Counted from the stretch's first letter, positions 8,604-16,688 are shown. The stretch is DNA of 36,429 nucleotides from Oceanococcus sp051252075 (GCA_051252075.1 JBPOFU010000024.1:1-36429), one strand, 5' to 3'. Notes: a model not told the origin generated them from the letters alone. Numbers and translations: made by a program.

Positions 8604-9120
8604 GTTGTACAAATTAGGTAATCGGACACCGCTTTTAGACGGTGGAAATTTTGTTGCTGACGATGCACGAGTGATCGGATCTGTGCAATTAAAGCAAGAT
8701 GCCAGCGTTTGGTTTGGCTGCGTATTACGTGGCGATAATGACGACATTATTATTGGCGAACGTAGCAATATTCAAGATGGCAGTGTTCTGCATACCGACC
8801 CAGGCCTAAAACTTATCGTGGGGCAAGATGTCACCGTTGGGCATCAAGTCATGCTGCACGGTTGTACGATTGGTGACAACACGCTGATTGGCATTCAGTC
8901 GGTGATCTTGAATCGGGCGGTGATCGGGCGCAATTGCATTATTGGTGCGGGCGCACTGATTCCGGAAGGTAAAGTCATACCTGACAATTCCGTGGTTATG
9001 GGTATGCCTGGGAAAGTCGTTAAAGAGAACCCCGAAAACATGGCGGCCATGTTAAAAATGCAGGCGGCGCATTATGTGCAGAACGCACATCGTTATTTGA
9101 CGGATTTGCAGCCGATTTAG
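8602..9120 (+). CDS. Gamma-carbonic-anhydrase-like hexapeptide-repeat protein (YrdA/PaaY family)
   Basis: 172-residue left-handed beta-helix protein, expected to form trimers with a metal at subunit interfaces. Three candidate metal His residues are visible in the family pattern: SVLHTDPG, then VGHQVMLHG. The Arg-Gly-Asp segment VLRGDN and repeated [IV]-G-x-x-[VT] hexapeptides are present. The start MLYKLGNRTPLLD matches the usual N-terminus of PaaY/YrdA proteins. A possible Shine-Dalgarno AGAGGA (8585-8590) is 11 nt upstream. Whether it hydrates CO2 or is a thioesterase-type PaaY protein cannot be told from sequence. Its 3' end overlaps convergent rsmJ by 4 bp. Confidence 0.9.
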   Translation: MLYKLGNRTPLLDGGNFVADDARVIGSVQLKQDASVWFGCVLRGDNDDIIIGERSNIQDGSVLHTDPGLKLIVGQDVTVGHQVMLHGCTIGDNTLIGIQSVILNRAVIGRNCIIGAGALIPEGKVIPDNSVVMGMPGKVVKENPENMAAMLKMQAAHYVQNAHRYLTDLQPI

Positions 9121-9839
9121 CGGGGTAGGTAGACGTCATAAACGGCGCGGCCACCGCCAAAACTGAAATCTGGTTTGCCTAAAGTGACTTTGGCGCCGCG
9201 TGGTGGCCGTTTTAACACGACGCGTCGTGCGCCACTGCTCAGCGCCATTTGCAACAAAGTTTCACCATCAGTGTCACTACCCACTAACTCTTGCAGTATC
9301 TGCATCTCTAGCGCTGGCGCGGCGCGTTTGCCTGCTTGCGGGAACATAGGGTCAAGAAACAAAATGTCTGCAGCTTTGTCGCAGCCGGCACGGCCGTCGG
9401 CATATACGCTGGTCACGCGCTGAGCGACTGGTGTATTGGCCAAGCGTAGTGCATCTCGAATTAGCGCAAATAGAATGGGGTGGCGTTCCCATACAACGAC
9501 ATCAGAGCCCAAGCTGGCTAAGCACCAAGCGTCCCGACACAGTCCTCCAGTGAGGTCGTGGATGCGTGGCTCACCGCCTTTATGTAGACCGCAGGCCTTG
9601 GCTAAAGGTTGCTGACGACCCGCTGAGGTACGTCGCTGCATGTCGAGCGAACCGAGTTCGATGCGCAACGGCCTTTGCTTGCGACTTTGAGCATCAAGCA
9701 GTTGTAAGTGACCGTTTTCGTCCCTTTGCAACTGCCAACGATGCGATGCTGTGGCCAATGGAATTGGAAGGCCCGTTAACGCGGGATCATCGGCGGCAAG
9801 CTGATGGCCCCAAAGCTCGGCAGTGCTAGTATCATTCAT
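9117..9839 (-). CDS. rsmJ: 16S rRNA (guanine1516-N2)-methyltransferase RsmJ
   Basis: SAM-dependent methyltransferase that modifies G1516 of 16S rRNA. The SAM-binding motif is IHDLTGGLCRDAW (compare DATAGLGRDAF in E. coli) and the catalytic motif LDPMFP, both diagnostic of RsmJ. A basic RRVVLKRPPRGAK segment lies near the C-terminus, also typical. Length is 240 residues (E. coli 250). It converges on the carbonic-anhydrase-like gene with a 4-bp overlap and diverges from tal. The stretch between its start and tal is 52 bp. Confidence 0.93.
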   Translation of the reverse strand: MNDTSTAELWGHQLAADDPALTGLPIPLATASHRWQLQRDENGHLQLLDAQSRKQRPLRIELGSLDMQRRTSAGRQQPLAKACGLHKGGEPRIHDLTGGLCRDAWCLASLGSDVVVWERHPILFALIRDALRLANTPVAQRVTSVYADGRAGCDKAADILFLDPMFPQAGKRAAPALEMQILQELVGSDTDGETLLQMALSSGARRVVLKRPPRGAKVTLGKPDFSFGGGRAVYDVYLPR

Positions 9840-9851
9840 ACAGAGAATTAT

Positions 9852-9875
9852 GCCTGCTCATCATTGCTAGCAGGC
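9852..9875. promoter_or_regulatory. Inverted repeat between rsmJ and tal
   Basis: Perfect 7-bp arms GCCTGCT (9852-9858) and AGCAGGC (9869-9875) are separated by 10 bp in the divergent rsmJ/tal intergenic region, ending 16 bp before the tal ATG. It could be an operator or a 5' UTR stem. There is no T-tract, so it does not look like a terminator. Confidence 0.3.
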
Positions 9876-9891
9876 CCAAAAGTGAAAACTC

Positions 9892-10818
9892 ATGAACGCA
9901 TTAGAACAACTCGGCCAATACAGCACGCTGGTTGCCGATAGTGGAGATTTGGCTGCGATTGCTCGCTACCAGCCCACTGACGCGACAACAAATCCCAGTC
10001 TGATCTTGGCTGCGTCTGCTTCTGCCGAAGCGGCCGATTGGGCGCGATTAGCCTTATCGGAGTCATCCGGCGATATTGATCGCGCGCGCGAGCGCTTAAC
10101 CGTACGATTTGGGCGAGAGATCCTTAAATCTGTGCAGCGCTATGTGTCTACGGAGGTCGACCCTAGAGCGTCTTTTGATACCCAGCGCACTATCGAAGCT
10201 GCAGAACGTGTCATTGCGGATTATGCAGATCTAGGCATCGGCCCTGAGCGTGTGTTGATTAAGATTGCATCGACTTGGGAAGGCATACGCGCAGCGCGGG
10301 TTTTAGAGTCGCGAGGGATACGTTGCAATCTCACCTTGCTGTTTGGTTTTGCTCAGGCACAAATGTGTGCCGATGCGGGCGTCACTCTGATTTCCCCCTT
10401 TGTTGGGCGAATTTTGGATTGGTATAAAGCTCAGGGCCTAGAAGTAAACAGCGCGGAAGATGACCCTGGCGTGCAATCGGTGCGGCGTATTTATCGCTGG
10501 TATAAGGCCAACGGTTATCCCACACAGGTGATGGGTGCGAGCTTCCGTAACACCGGTGAGATTCTTGCGCTGGCGGGTTGTGATTTGTTGACCATAGCGC
10601 CGAAATTATTGGATGAATTGCAGGCTATGAGCGACGTGGATGTGCCTGTACATTTGCAGCCCGGTTTGGAATGCGAAGAGGGCCATGCCGTGCCGGATGA
10701 ACGTGGCTTTCGTTGGGCTATGAATGAGGACGCCATGGCCTCAGAAAAACTATCAGACGGCATACGGCGTTTCGCCGCAGACCAAAATAAATTGGATAAT
10801 TGGTTGCGCAGTTTGTGA
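9892..10818 (+). CDS. tal: Transaldolase
   Basis: Pentose-phosphate enzyme that moves a dihydroxyacetone unit from sedoheptulose-7-P to glyceraldehyde-3-P. The Schiff-base Lys is K124 in RVLIKIASTWEG, and the conserved N-terminal region is QPTDATTNPSL. The TLLFGFAQA segment and the late SFRNTGEI also match class TalB enzymes. Length 308 is a little short of E. coli TalB (317). The stop overlaps the Nudix gene start (GTGA at 10815-10818), forming a tal-nudL-mazG unit. Confidence 0.95.
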   Translation: MNALEQLGQYSTLVADSGDLAAIARYQPTDATTNPSLILAASASAEAADWARLALSESSGDIDRARERLTVRFGREILKSVQRYVSTEVDPRASFDTQRTIEAAERVIADYADLGIGPERVLIKIASTWEGIRAARVLESRGIRCNLTLLFGFAQAQMCADAGVTLISPFVGRILDWYKAQGLEVNSAEDDPGVQSVRRIYRWYKANGYPTQVMGASFRNTGEILALAGCDLLTIAPKLLDELQAMSDVDVPVHLQPGLECEEGHAVPDERGFRWAMNEDAMASEKLSDGIRRFAADQNKLDNWLRSL

Positions 10819-11447
10819 GACGCAGTGGACTCATCGATACCCTCAGTGATGCACTGGAAGACACATCAGCTGATCATCCACGTCGAATCACGTCACTAGA
10901 AATCCCCTTGGGTTTAGAGGAAGTGATGAAGCGGCGCTGGTTGAAGCGCTTGAGGCCCGCCGGTGTATTGGTAGCGATACGCGAGCAGACGAACCCTACC
11001 GTCGTGTTCACTGTGCGTTCGCAAAATTTACGCGCTCACGGTGGACAAATCAGCTTCCCGGGTGGGCGTATGGATGAAGGTGACGACTTCCCAGTGGGCA
11101 CCGCCTTGCGCGAAGCGCAGGAAGAAATTGATTTGCCTCCTGAGTCAGTCCGCGTTATTGGCTATTTAGACGATTACCCCACCATTTCGAAATACCGTGT
11201 CACTCCTGTGGTTGGTCTTATCGGGCCGGATGTGAAAGTGAATTCTGACTCAGGAGAAGTGGCGGAAGTTTTTGAGGTTCCTTTGTCATTTTTGTTGGAA
11301 CGCGACAACTTTCGGCGTAAACGCTTCTTCGCCCGCATGGGTGGCGTGTTCTACGAACTTCACTACAAGCACTACCGAATTTGGGGTGCCACAGCCGGCA
11401 TGCTGTTTAACATGCAACAAATCTTTGAAAAACATGCGCTGGATTGA
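10815..11447 (+). CDS. Nudix hydrolase, NudL/CoA diphosphatase type
   Basis: Predicted coenzyme A pyrophosphatase or a related nucleotide diphosphatase. The CoA-type signature LRAHGGQISFPGG is followed by the Nudix box, including TALREAQEEIDL with the catalytic REAxEE core. GTG 10815 overlapping the tal stop (GTGA) is the preferred start (210 residues); an upstream TTG at 10800 is possible but lies further inside tal. The 3' end overlaps the MazG gene by 14 bp. The CoA specificity is inferred from the combined upstream and Nudix motif, as in E. coli NudL (YeaB). Confidence 0.88.
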   Translation: MRRSGLIDTLSDALEDTSADHPRRITSLEIPLGLEEVMKRRWLKRLRPAGVLVAIREQTNPTVVFTVRSQNLRAHGGQISFPGGRMDEGDDFPVGTALREAQEEIDLPPESVRVIGYLDDYPTISKYRVTPVVGLIGPDVKVNSDSGEVAEVFEVPLSFLLERDNFRRKRFFARMGGVFYELHYKHYRIWGATAGMLFNMQQIFEKHALD

Positions 11448-11835
11448 AGAAAAGCCTGACCCAGCCCGCCCGCTATTAGAAGCCCTTAGGCTACAGAAAC
11501 AAGCTGCAAAACTTGGGTTTGATTGGGATGGCTTGGCGCCCTTATGGGACAAACTCAGTGAAGAAGTTGCCGAATTTAAAGAGGCGGTAGCGGGCGAAAG
11601 AAAACTCGAAATTCAGGATGAACTGGGCGATCTCATGTTCATGCTGGTGAATTTCTCCCGCTTTCTAGAGGTGTCAGCTGGAAATGCTTTGCATGGTACG
11701 AATGAAAAATTCTGCCAGCGCTTAAGCTTTGTTGAATCACAACTCGAGCAGGCGGGTATGGAGTGGCAAGACGCCGATATCGATCAGTTGGAAGCGTGGT
11801 GGCAGCAAGCTAAGCTCAAGCGCGAGACGTCTTAA
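11434..11835 (+). CDS. MazG-like nucleotide pyrophosphohydrolase (single domain)
   Basis: All-alpha NTP pyrophosphatase of the MazG superfamily, 133 residues. Metal-binding motifs are EEVAEFKEA and EIQDELGDLMFMLVNFSRFL, matching the C-terminal catalytic half of full-length MazG (E. coli, 263 residues with two domains), so this is a half-length form. The start ATG 11434 lies inside the Nudix gene, 14 bp before its stop; the open frame further upstream is an overlap with the Nudix gene and is not used. The location suggests a nucleotide-pool sanitising pair with the Nudix enzyme. A 53-bp gap separates it from convergent sthA, without an obvious terminator. Confidence 0.88.
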   Translation: MRWIEEKPDPARPLLEALRLQKQAAKLGFDWDGLAPLWDKLSEEVAEFKEAVAGERKLEIQDELGDLMFMLVNFSRFLEVSAGNALHGTNEKFCQRLSFVESQLEQAGMEWQDADIDQLEAWWQQAKLKRETS

Positions 11836-11888
11836 GCAAGTACAACAGCCAGAGACTGGCAAAGCCCAAATCACAGCCAAACACGATC

Positions 11889-13286
11889 TTAAGCCAGCCG
11901 ATTGAGCCCATGAAGTGCTGCGACCCGATAGGCCTCGGCCATGGTCGGGTAATTGAATGTGGTGTCGATGAAATAGTCCAAACCGGGCCCGCCATTTTGT
12001 GTGGCCATAACGGCTTGGCCTATGTGCACGATTTCAGAAGCCCGATCACCAAAGCAATGAACACCCAATACCTCACGCGTATCGGCATGAAAAATCAGCT
12101 TCAGCATGCCGACAGTTTCACCGGCCATTTGGGCTCTGGCAAGATGCTTAAAATAGGCGTAACCGGACTCATATGGCACATCACTGGCGGCGAGTTCTTG
12201 TTCGGTGCGGCCGACTGAGGAAATTTCTGGAATGGTGTAAATGCCCGCCGGCATCAAATCGAACAATTCGTTGCCGCGTTCCGGGTTGAGCAGATGGGAG
12301 ATGGCGAAGCGGCCCTGGTCATAGGCGCTGGAAGCCAGGGCGGGATAACCGATGATGTCGCCTACGGCGTATATATGCTCATGCGCCGTTTGATAGAAAT
12401 TATTTGCTTCCAATTGACCACGACTGTTAATCGGCAGTTGTATGTTTTCTAAACCCATGCCCGCGGAATTGCCGGTGCGGCCATTGGCCCATAGCAACAC
12501 ATCGGATTTAAGACGACGACCTGATTTCAGGTGCAAGACGACATCATTGTCGCGCGCATCAACGTGGGAATATTCCTCATTGTGGCGGATAGTTATACCT
12601 TGGTCTCGCAGGTGGTAAGACAAGGCTTCAGTGATCTCTTCATCCATGAAAGACAGCAAGCGCCCCTGGGTGTTCACCAAGTTCACCTTGATGCCCAAAT
12701 TGGCAAAAATGGAGGCGTATTCACAGCCAATCACGCCAGCACCATAGATGGTGATGGAGCGGGGATGCTCCTGCATCTTTAATATGCTGTCGCTGTCGTG
12801 CACTCTGGGGTGCTCGAAATCCAAACCCTCAGGGTGGTAGGGCTTGGAGCCGGTGGCAATAACCACGGTTTTGGCGCTAACACGGGCAACCCGTCGACCC
12901 GCATGTTCGACGCTAAGAGTATGCGCATCTTCAAACTTGGCCTGGCCTTCGAGGATGGGCACATCATTGCGTTCATACGCGCGATGACGACTAGCGACTT
13001 GGCTGGCAATAACGCTGCTGGCTGATTCCAACAGTTCGGGATAAGTTACTCGAATCTGCCGGCGCAGGTTTTGCAGCAAGGGACTGTGGCGAATCTCATT
13101 GAGCTGCTTTACTGCATAGCGCAGCGCTTTGCTCGGAATTGTTCCCCAGTGAGTACAGCCACCACCAACGTCAACGTAGCGTTCTATAACGACGCAACTG
13201 AGTTGGTTTTTCGCGGCCATCATGGCAGCACCTTCACCGGCTGGGCCGGTGCCTATGATGGCTACATCAACAGAAAGTTTTTGCAC
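11889..13286 (-). CDS. sthA: Soluble pyridine nucleotide transhydrogenase
   Basis: Cytoplasmic FAD enzyme that reoxidises NADPH with NAD+. The FAD-binding motif GTGPAGEGAA lies at the N-terminus. The active-site region GGGCTHWGTIPSKALR has one Cys, not the CxxxxC redox pair of lipoamide dehydrogenase or glutathione reductase; this is the SthA signature. A second dinucleotide fold (YGAGVIGCEYASIFANLG) and the C-terminal FNYPTMAEAYRVAALHG dimer segment are present. Length 465 matches E. coli SthA (466). The start is GTG 13286 with only a weak upstream Shine-Dalgarno. Confidence 0.96.
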   Translation of the reverse strand: MQKLSVDVAIIGTGPAGEGAAMMAAKNQLSCVVIERYVDVGGGCTHWGTIPSKALRYAVKQLNEIRHSPLLQNLRRQIRVTYPELLESASSVIASQVASRHRAYERNDVPILEGQAKFEDAHTLSVEHAGRRVARVSAKTVVIATGSKPYHPEGLDFEHPRVHDSDSILKMQEHPRSITIYGAGVIGCEYASIFANLGIKVNLVNTQGRLLSFMDEEITEALSYHLRDQGITIRHNEEYSHVDARDNDVVLHLKSGRRLKSDVLLWANGRTGNSAGMGLENIQLPINSRGQLEANNFYQTAHEHIYAVGDIIGYPALASSAYDQGRFAISHLLNPERGNELFDLMPAGIYTIPEISSVGRTEQELAASDVPYESGYAYFKHLARAQMAGETVGMLKLIFHADTREVLGVHCFGDRASEIVHIGQAVMATQNGGPGLDYFIDTTFNYPTMAEAYRVAALHGLNRLA

Positions 13287-13347
13287 GGTGGTTTTAGCTC
13301 ATTTTTGTGCGTGCACGTTGCCACGATTAAAGCGTGACAGTCACAAA

Positions 13348-14052
13348 TTAGGGACGTGTGCCAAACGCGTAATTCACGGCCAAGGTAATAAAACTCAAAT
13401 TTGAACCGTACTGTGAGTAGTTCAATTCGAACGCCGCGCCAGTAGTGTTGTATTGGTAACCCACACCTAAGCCCCAAGCCGACCCGGTTTGGTCTTCTTC
13501 TAACTCAGGAATCGTGGAAATCACATAGCGATAGCCAACCCTTGCCGAGCCGAAAAAGCGCCCAGGACTACGTGCTTTGGCGAATATGCCTATGGCTTGC
13601 ATATGAAAATCATTGCTGCTCGTCGTAGTCGAGCAATCACCGCCACCACCACCATCATCTCCGCCGCCGAGTAAGCCGCCCAAACCACCGAGACCGCCGT
13701 CATCTCCGCCGCCACCACCGTCATCGCAGCTACTGGTTAGAGTGCCACCGCCGCCTTTGTTCTTTCCCGGTATGACTGTGGAGTTAATGTCGATCTCTGC
13801 GGCGAGTATGTTGGTGCCGCCAACAACTACGCCAGGTATACGAATGCCGATCGTGCCGCCGAGGCCTATGGCGCGGTCTATGTTGGAGAAGCCTGAGTCA
13901 ACGGACGTGATTAGGATCGAACTGTATAAGGGGTTAAATTCCTGCGTTTCGATTTCATCATCAGCAATAGATTCATCCGCCATCACTGTGAGCGGGCTGA
14001 GCAGCAAGGATGAGGCTGTGAATACAGTGGCAAAGGATTTCAGCTTGAGCAT
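13348..14052 (-). CDS. Small outer-membrane beta-barrel-like protein with Cys-bounded Gly/Asp loop
   Basis: I do not recognise a named family. The 234-residue protein has a Sec signal peptide (MLKLKSFATVFTASSLLLSPLTVMA, cleavage after A25) and alternating hydrophobic/polar strands in both halves (SILITSVDSG, GIRIPGVVV, LAAEIDINS; then ARVGYRYVIS, WGLGVGYQY, AFELNYSQYG, FITLAVNYAF), consistent with an eight-stranded OmpA/OmpX-like barrel. An unusual insert, residues 109-140, is almost only Gly, Asp and Leu and is bounded by the protein's only two Cys residues. A good Shine-Dalgarno (AGGT) precedes the ATG. It lies between sthA and parA on the same strand, with no evident functional link. The barrel assignment is inference from strand pattern. 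Confidence 0.7.
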   Translation of the reverse strand: MLKLKSFATVFTASSLLLSPLTVMADESIADDEIETQEFNPLYSSILITSVDSGFSNIDRAIGLGGTIGIRIPGVVVGGTNILAAEIDINSTVIPGKNKGGGGTLTSSCDDGGGGGDDGGLGGLGGLLGGGDDGGGGGDCSTTTSSNDFHMQAIGIFAKARSPGRFFGSARVGYRYVISTIPELEEDQTGSAWGLGVGYQYNTTGAAFELNYSQYGSNLSFITLAVNYAFGTRP

Positions 14053-14109
14053 GGGTTACCTAATTGTGTGGCTTGCTGGGATATAGACGAAGGAAACAGG
14101 CAAATTGTT

Positions 14110-14871
14110 TCATTTCAAATCGTTAAAGAGCTCGTGAAATTGCAGTGACAACTTGTGTTTAGGGTCCAAATACACCAAGGGTATGGACTTGTCGTGCGAC
14201 TCTTTTACCTTGATGGAGCTGGCCAAGCGTGTTTTTAAGATGGGCATGCCTTCGGCTTCCAGTTCTTTGACCAAGCGTTGTGGCAAATTGGCTCGCGCCT
14301 GAAACTGATTCACCACGATGCCTTCGATCTCCAGGCTTTCGTTATGATCCGCCTGAATTTCTTCGATATTTTCGGTCAAGGTGTACAAGGCTTGACGTGC
14401 AAAATCGTCGCAATCGAATGGAATTAAACAACGGTCAGCCGCGATTAAAGCCGAGCGACTATAGAAATTCAAAGCTGGCGGCGTGTCGATGAAAATCTCA
14501 TCAAAGTCGCCCAGTTTTTTCAGTGCGTTACTGAGTTTATAAATCTTTTGCCGAGATTCCAATTTGACAATAAGGTGTTCTAAATCCGGGTGTGCGGGAA
14601 CCACAAACAAGTTTTCAAACGGCGTGGCCGCTATGTGTGGTTCTAAATCCGCTTGTTTGAGGCTGCGCGACAGGGTGCTTTCAAAGAAGTCAGCAATGCT
14701 ACTAGGTGCGGGCTTATCTTGGCTGCCTAGCAAATATTGACTGCTGTTGCATTGCGGGTCTAAATCCAGCACCAATGTTTTACGGCCTCTTGCGGCACTA
14801 ATGGCAGCAAGATTGCACACGATGGTGGTTTTTCCCACGCCACCTTTTTGATTAAAAACCACTCTGCGCAT
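14110..14871 (-). CDS. ParA-family ATPase (orphan)
   Basis: Deviant Walker A ATPase of the ParA/Soj/MinD class: KGGVGKTT at the N-terminus with the second signature Lys, DLDPQCNSSQYL (A'), and IDTPPALN (Walker B). 253 residues, without the N-terminal DNA-binding extension of plasmid P1-type ParA. No ParB-like gene or parS-like sites are seen next to it. Family members position DNA, chemosensory arrays, pili or other cargo using dynamic gradients; the cargo here is unknown. It is transcribed divergently from the DUF2288 gene. Confidence 0.88.
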   Translation of the reverse strand: MRRVVFNQKGGVGKTTIVCNLAAISAARGRKTLVLDLDPQCNSSQYLLGSQDKPAPSSIADFFESTLSRSLKQADLEPHIAATPFENLFVVPAHPDLEHLIVKLESRQKIYKLSNALKKLGDFDEIFIDTPPALNFYSRSALIAADRCLIPFDCDDFARQALYTLTENIEEIQADHNESLEIEGIVVNQFQARANLPQRLVKELEAEGMPILKTRLASSIKVKESHDKSIPLVYLDPKHKLSLQFHELFNDLK

Positions 14872-14969
14872 GATGTCCCCAGTTTAGTTTGCAGAAATGC
14901 AGCGAGGCGCATCTTAGCGCATGCCCCGTCACATGGCACAATGCGCCGCTTTCACAAAGTTTCTAGAAC

Positions 14970-15287
14970 ATGAGCGAAGAGCAAATTTTAGGTGGCGAAA
15001 TACCGGTCTATGACAAACTCCATGCGGAAACAGCGCGGGTTAGTTGGGCTGAAATCGAGCGCTTATTCGCGGCTGGAAAAGTCGTTGAAGTGGCCGCCGC
15101 TTTGGATTTAATCGAAGTCGCGGCGGCCTTTGCCGACGATGACAAAGATCAGGTGCGCATTTGGATGCAAGCCGAACAGCTCGGCTTGCTGGCTGATGAG
15201 TCCGCTGCACGTTGGTCAGCGTTGGACGATGCTGCGCTGTGGGCGGTGGTGGTTAACCCATGGGCGCTCGTCCAACAGCGTTTATAA
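14970..15287 (+). CDS. DUF2288 domain protein
   Basis: Short conserved proteobacterial protein of unknown function, 105 residues. The family core is recognisable: LHAETARVSWAEIERLFAAG, then VVEVAAALDLIEVAAAFADDDK, and the C-terminal LWAVVVNPWALVQ. It is predicted to be helical and cytoplasmic with no signal peptide. ATG 14970 has no good Shine-Dalgarno. It is monocistronic, and its end overlaps convergent alkB by 6 bp (15282-15287). A TGGCACAAT sequence at 14934-14942 could be an extended -10, but no good -35 accompanies it. Confidence 0.83.
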   Translation: MSEEQILGGEIPVYDKLHAETARVSWAEIERLFAAGKVVEVAAALDLIEVAAAFADDDKDQVRIWMQAEQLGLLADESAARWSALDDAALWAVVVNPWALVQQRL

Positions 15288-16688
15288 GGCGTCACTCACA
15301 GGCTTGAAATCCAGTTTTTCTCGAACCGCGCAGTCAGGGCAAGGCCAATCATCCGGGATTTCATTCCAGCGCGTTCCGGCAGGAAACCCTTCCTGTGGGC
15401 AGCCCGTTTGTTCCGCATAGATATAGCCGCAATCCGTGCATTGGTAGCGGTCCGCTGTGGCGAACACTGGGCCGCTGGGCGCGCTCTCTACAAATTGGGT
15501 CGGCGCCGCTTGGGCGGTGAATTCATCGCTGTGCCAACGCGCCATCAATGTGTCCCGCTTCGGCGGGTACATGTTGGCTTTGCTCAGGTCCCCTTGATGA
15601 TGCTGGGCAACCAAGGGATCCATCATGCGAAACCAAAGCCAAGGGATGTACGCTGGAATGAGCATGGAGGCGTAACCTGAGGGCAATTGCGGGCTTTCTT
15701 CAAAATGACGCAAGGCTTGAAAGCGGCGGGTCGGATTCGCGTGATGATCGGAATGACGCTGCAATTGGTAGAGAAACAGATTGGTTACGATGTGGTTGCT
15801 GTTCCAGGAATGGCGTGGCGCACAACGTTCAACGCGCCCGTTGGGCAGGGTTTGGCGTAACAAACCATAGTGTTCAATATAGTTTATGACTTCGAGCAGC
15901 ATGGCACCGAATAAAGCTTGCGCCATCAGGAAGGGCAGTGCGTTTGCTCCCAGCCACAGGCTCAGTCCGCCGAATAGAATCACGCTAAGCGACCAAGCCT
16001 GAAGATTGTCATTGTCTAAGCTCCATACCGAACGACCGGTGCGAGCGAGCCGGTCTTTTTCTATAGACCATGCCGATTGCACGCTGCCTATCATGGTGCG
16101 AGGAAGGAAACGCCAGAAGGATTCACCCATTTTGGAGCTGGCGGGGTCGTTTGGCGTCGCTACATTTTTATGATGGCCGCGATTGTGCTCTACGAAAAAA
16201 TGACCGTAAGCCACTGGAGCCAATGTGAGCTTGGCCATCCAGCGATCAAAGCTTTCTTTTTTGTGCCCAAGCTCGTGAGCTGTGTTAATCGCGATGCCGT
16301 TAATTGTGCCTGTCGTCATGATGAGCCCCAACAAAGCAAAGCTTCCCATCTCGCGGTTCATGGCAACCCAAACCGCCAGAATCGTCATCAGCAATTGCGT
16401 CGGAATATAGGCATAAACAATGATGCGGTAGTACGCATCATTTTCTAGATTAGCGACAGCGGATTCTGGCGGGTTGCTGGTATCTGCACCGATCAGGCGA
16501 TCAAGTAATGGAATCAAGCCATAGACCAGAATGGGGCCACCCCAGGCGAACAGGGTGATTTCGGTAAGATAAAACAGGCTTATAGTCAGGAAGCCCAAAA
16601 CCGGAATCAGCGGGCTCAATAGCCAGAGATAGCGTTTTGCATCGTGCCAATCCGCACTGGAGTCTAGATTTGCGGTGTGTGTTGTCAT
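15282..16688 (-). CDS. alkB: Alkane 1-monooxygenase AlkB with C-terminal rubredoxin domain
   Basis: Integral-membrane di-iron hydroxylase that oxidises n-alkanes to 1-alkanols. The His clusters are all present: HELGHKK (138-144), EHNRGHHKNVATPNDPAS (168-184), NYIEHYG (269-275) and LQRHSDHH (309-316). Several membrane helices surround them. Residues about 415-465 form a rubredoxin domain with the iron ligands C417, C420, C450 and C453 (YQCTDCGYIYAE and WPCPDC), so the electron donor is built in. ATG 16688 is chosen because GGAG lies 8 nt upstream; GTG 16697 would overlap it. Length 468. It is divergent from an AraC-type regulator, as alkM is from alkR in Acinetobacter. It might also be a fatty-acid or terpene omega-hydroxylase, but the motifs are those of AlkB. 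Confidence 0.95.
   Translation of the reverse strand: MTTHTANLDSSADWHDAKRYLWLLSPLIPVLGFLTISLFYLTEITLFAWGGPILVYGLIPLLDRLIGADTSNPPESAVANLENDAYYRIIVYAYIPTQLLMTILAVWVAMNREMGSFALLGLIMTTGTINGIAINTAHELGHKKESFDRWMAKLTLAPVAYGHFFVEHNRGHHKNVATPNDPASSKMGESFWRFLPRTMIGSVQSAWSIEKDRLARTGRSVWSLDNDNLQAWSLSVILFGGLSLWLGANALPFLMAQALFGAMLLEVINYIEHYGLLRQTLPNGRVERCAPRHSWNSNHIVTNLFLYQLQRHSDHHANPTRRFQALRHFEESPQLPSGYASMLIPAYIPWLWFRMMDPLVAQHHQGDLSKANMYPPKRDTLMARWHSDEFTAQAAPTQFVESAPSGPVFATADRYQCTDCGYIYAEQTGCPQEGFPAGTRWNEIPDDWPCPDCAVREKLDFKPVSDAL

Noticed and set aside
8604..8768. 55-codon upstream extension of the GDSL esterase
   Set aside because: It covers the carbonic-anhydrase-like gene on the other strand and hides the signal peptide.
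11889..13286. sthA as lipoamide dehydrogenase or mercuric reductase
   Set aside because: The active site is GGGCTHWGTIPSK with one Cys and lacks the redox Cys pair.
13633..13728. Short GC-rich repeats as a possible CRISPR or mobile repeat
   Set aside because: They are in frame within one gene and encode the Gly/Asp loop; no spacers of uniform length.
13613..14086. Proline-rich open frame of 157 codons on + strand
   Set aside because: It is the antisense of the Gly/Asp-rich segment of the outer-membrane-like gene; no signal, start site or family match.
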